From contig NC_073744.1 in the NCBI RefSeq assembly GCF_029784135.1, positions 108,233,766 through 108,297,765 on the forward strand: a DNA stretch of 64,000 nucleotides, in the 5' to 3' direction. The position numbers were made by a program, and so were the translations under genes. The stretch is from Toxorhynchites rutilus septentrionalis. Taxonomy: Eukaryota; Arthropoda; Insecta; Diptera; Culicidae. Shown one piece after another: positions 62,579-64,000 of the stretch. The notes beneath the pieces were generated by a model. That model had not been told where the DNA came from, did no database searches, and was given only the letters and a program-made list of their open reading frames with translations. Position 1 is the first letter of the stretch, and the number at the start of each line of letters is the position of its first letter.

Positions 62579-64000
62579 CAGGAAGTGGGTTATATCTATG
62601 GTATAACCGCAAGGGTGACGTAGGACTATCGTTGATTTAGAGATCATTTGTATGAAGTTGAATCTGAATTCATTCTGAATGAATGAATATTTGGAGAACT
62701 TCGAAAACGAGAGCGTTACGTTGAAGGCACAAGGTTTTATGCATCCAATATTGGATACGGAAATATCCTACTGATGGGGAAGAATAATCTTCAGAAGCTA
62801 TCCTGTTGATTGCGATTGATTGAAAAACCACAAAACCAAATGTATTTGGTCACAGTGTTACATGGATAGAAAACATTCAATTAAACTCTTTCACATGAAT
62901 ATATTTTGAAAATTCCCAAAGGAACTGGCAGATTATTTTCAGTAACGATTAGATATTTCCACATTTTCCTCGATACTGGAAGCCCACCAGTGGTTAATAC
63001 CAACTCGATAACCACCTGTTAATAGCACTTGATTGGAACATATTTGGTCACAGTGTTACATGGATAGAAAACATTCAATTAAACTCTTTCACATGAATAT
63101 ATTTTGAAAATTCCCAGAGGAACTGGCAGATTATTTTCAGTAACGATTAGTTATTTCCACATTTTCCTCGATACTGGAAGCCCACCAGTGGTTAATGCCA
63201 ACTCGATAACCACCTGTTAATAGCACTTGATTGAAACATATTTGGTCACAGTGTTACATGGATAGAAAACATTCAATTAAATTCTTTCACATGAACATAT
63301 TTTGAAAATTCCCAAAGGAACTGGCAGATTATTTTCAGTAACGATTAGATATTTCCACATTTTCCTCGATACTGGAAGCCCACCAGTGGTTAATGCCAAC
63401 TCGATAAACACCTGTTAATAGCACTTGATTGAAACATATTTGGTCACAGTGTTACATGGATAGAAAACATTCAATTAAACTCTTTAACATGAATATATTT
63501 TGAAAATTCCCAGAGGAACTGGCAGATTATTTTCAGTAACGATTAGTTATTTCCACATTTTCCTCGATACTGGAAGCCCACCAGTGGTTAATACCAACTC
63601 GATAACCACCTGTTAATAGCACTTGATTGAAACATATTCGGTCACAGTGTTACATGGATAGAAAACATTCAATTAAACTCTTTCACATGAATATATTTTG
63701 AAAATTCCCAAAGGAACTGGCAGATTATTTTCTAGCAATGATTAGATCTTTCCGGAACTTTCTCGATGCTGAATGGCATCCTAACGGAAAGAGTTCTGCG
63801 CGTGTATGTGTCGATCCTTCGCCGTCCACCTCCTCCAGCACGTTAGGCAACGATGTTGTCTTGTCGATGTCCTCACGAAAAAAGAATGTGTCTCACCACC
63901 AGAATATCGCTTAAGTATGCTTTTTGTGTGTGATTGAATCGAGAGAAGGTGTGGTTTACGATGGCAATTTGGAAGGCAAACTAGAGGGGAATGAACTCTC
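62579..64000 (-). mobile_element. HTE-T copy 10, runs off the window
   Basis: 3' end CAGGAAGTGGGTTATATC after A8, hairpin, TGACGTAGGACTA core, variant interior and a long tandem array. From 63735 it carries the TGCTGAATGGCATCC block and the variant tail also seen at 19230-19520. The 5' end lies beyond 64000. Confidence 0.65.
62921..63730 (+). repeat. 198-bp tandem repeats, exact period
   Basis: GGAACTGGCAGATTATTTTC at 62921, 63119, 63317, 63515 and 63713: four steps of exactly 198 bases. Adjacent units differ at only a few positions, so the array expanded recently. Confidence 0.9.

Overview
The window looks like gene-poor, repeat-packed chromatin from a culicine mosquito, most likely Aedes. 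The grounds are an insect errantivirus, two D37E mariners, several non-LTR retrotransposon clades, tRNA-type SINEs and many MITEs, nested several levels deep. I recognise no intact host protein gene. Species assignment is inference.

Main theme. Much of the window is built from one structural class of repeat, provisionally called HTE (hairpin-ended T-tract element). The 5' end starts with GACGTAGGACTACGTC directly after a T-run. The 3' end carries an inverted copy of the core (TAGTCCTACGTCA), then a 7-9 bp hairpin (GGTTATA..TATAACC and variants), then another T-run. Types differ in cargo. HTE-H2A carries broken histone H2A genes with histone promoters and histone 3' stem-loops. HTE-T carries a TATA/initiator segment, a CA microsatellite and 198-bp tandem repeats. 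HTE-C carries ~90-105 bp tandem repeats. HTE-D carries variable cargo. Three histone H3 pseudogenes with TATA boxes and stem-loops sit nearby, two of them in a long inverted repeat. Asymmetric inverted repeats, a 3' hairpin, T-rich targets and gene capture resemble non-autonomous Helentrons (HINE/DINE-1 type); that link is inference.

Layout. 1-2.1 kb: 3' part of an errantivirus (pol end, env). 2.1-11.1 kb: a minus-strand HTE-H2A broken by a second HTE-H2A (2399-5864), SINEs, a TTAA MITE and a nearly open non-LTR retrotransposon (7971-10896). 11.6-17.9 kb: a mariner split by an HTE-T that itself holds a LINE fragment split by a second mariner. 18.9-23.4 kb: HTE-T, HTE-H2A and HTE-D copies. 23.4-30.2 kb: a nearly perfect 3402-bp tandem duplication. 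30.6-34.7 kb: HTE-T and HTE-H2A with MITEs. 34.7-38.2 kb: a broken Jockey-type element. 38.2-44.6 kb: HTE-T copies and the H3 inverted repeat. 44.9-47.5 kb: R1-like RT debris, a 140-bp tandem array and a Helitron-like copy. 47.6-50.7 kb: HTE-C holding HTE-T and a LINE tail. 50.7-53.6 kb: endonuclease/RT/RNase H debris. 54-58.4 kb: MITEs, a pogo-type remnant and HTE-C. 58.4-64 kb: HTE-H2A fragments, an iterated 18-mer array and an HTE-T with exact 198-bp repeats.

All six H2A copies long enough to test share one nonsense codon, and all three H3 copies share one internal deletion. The histone segments were therefore already broken when they spread.
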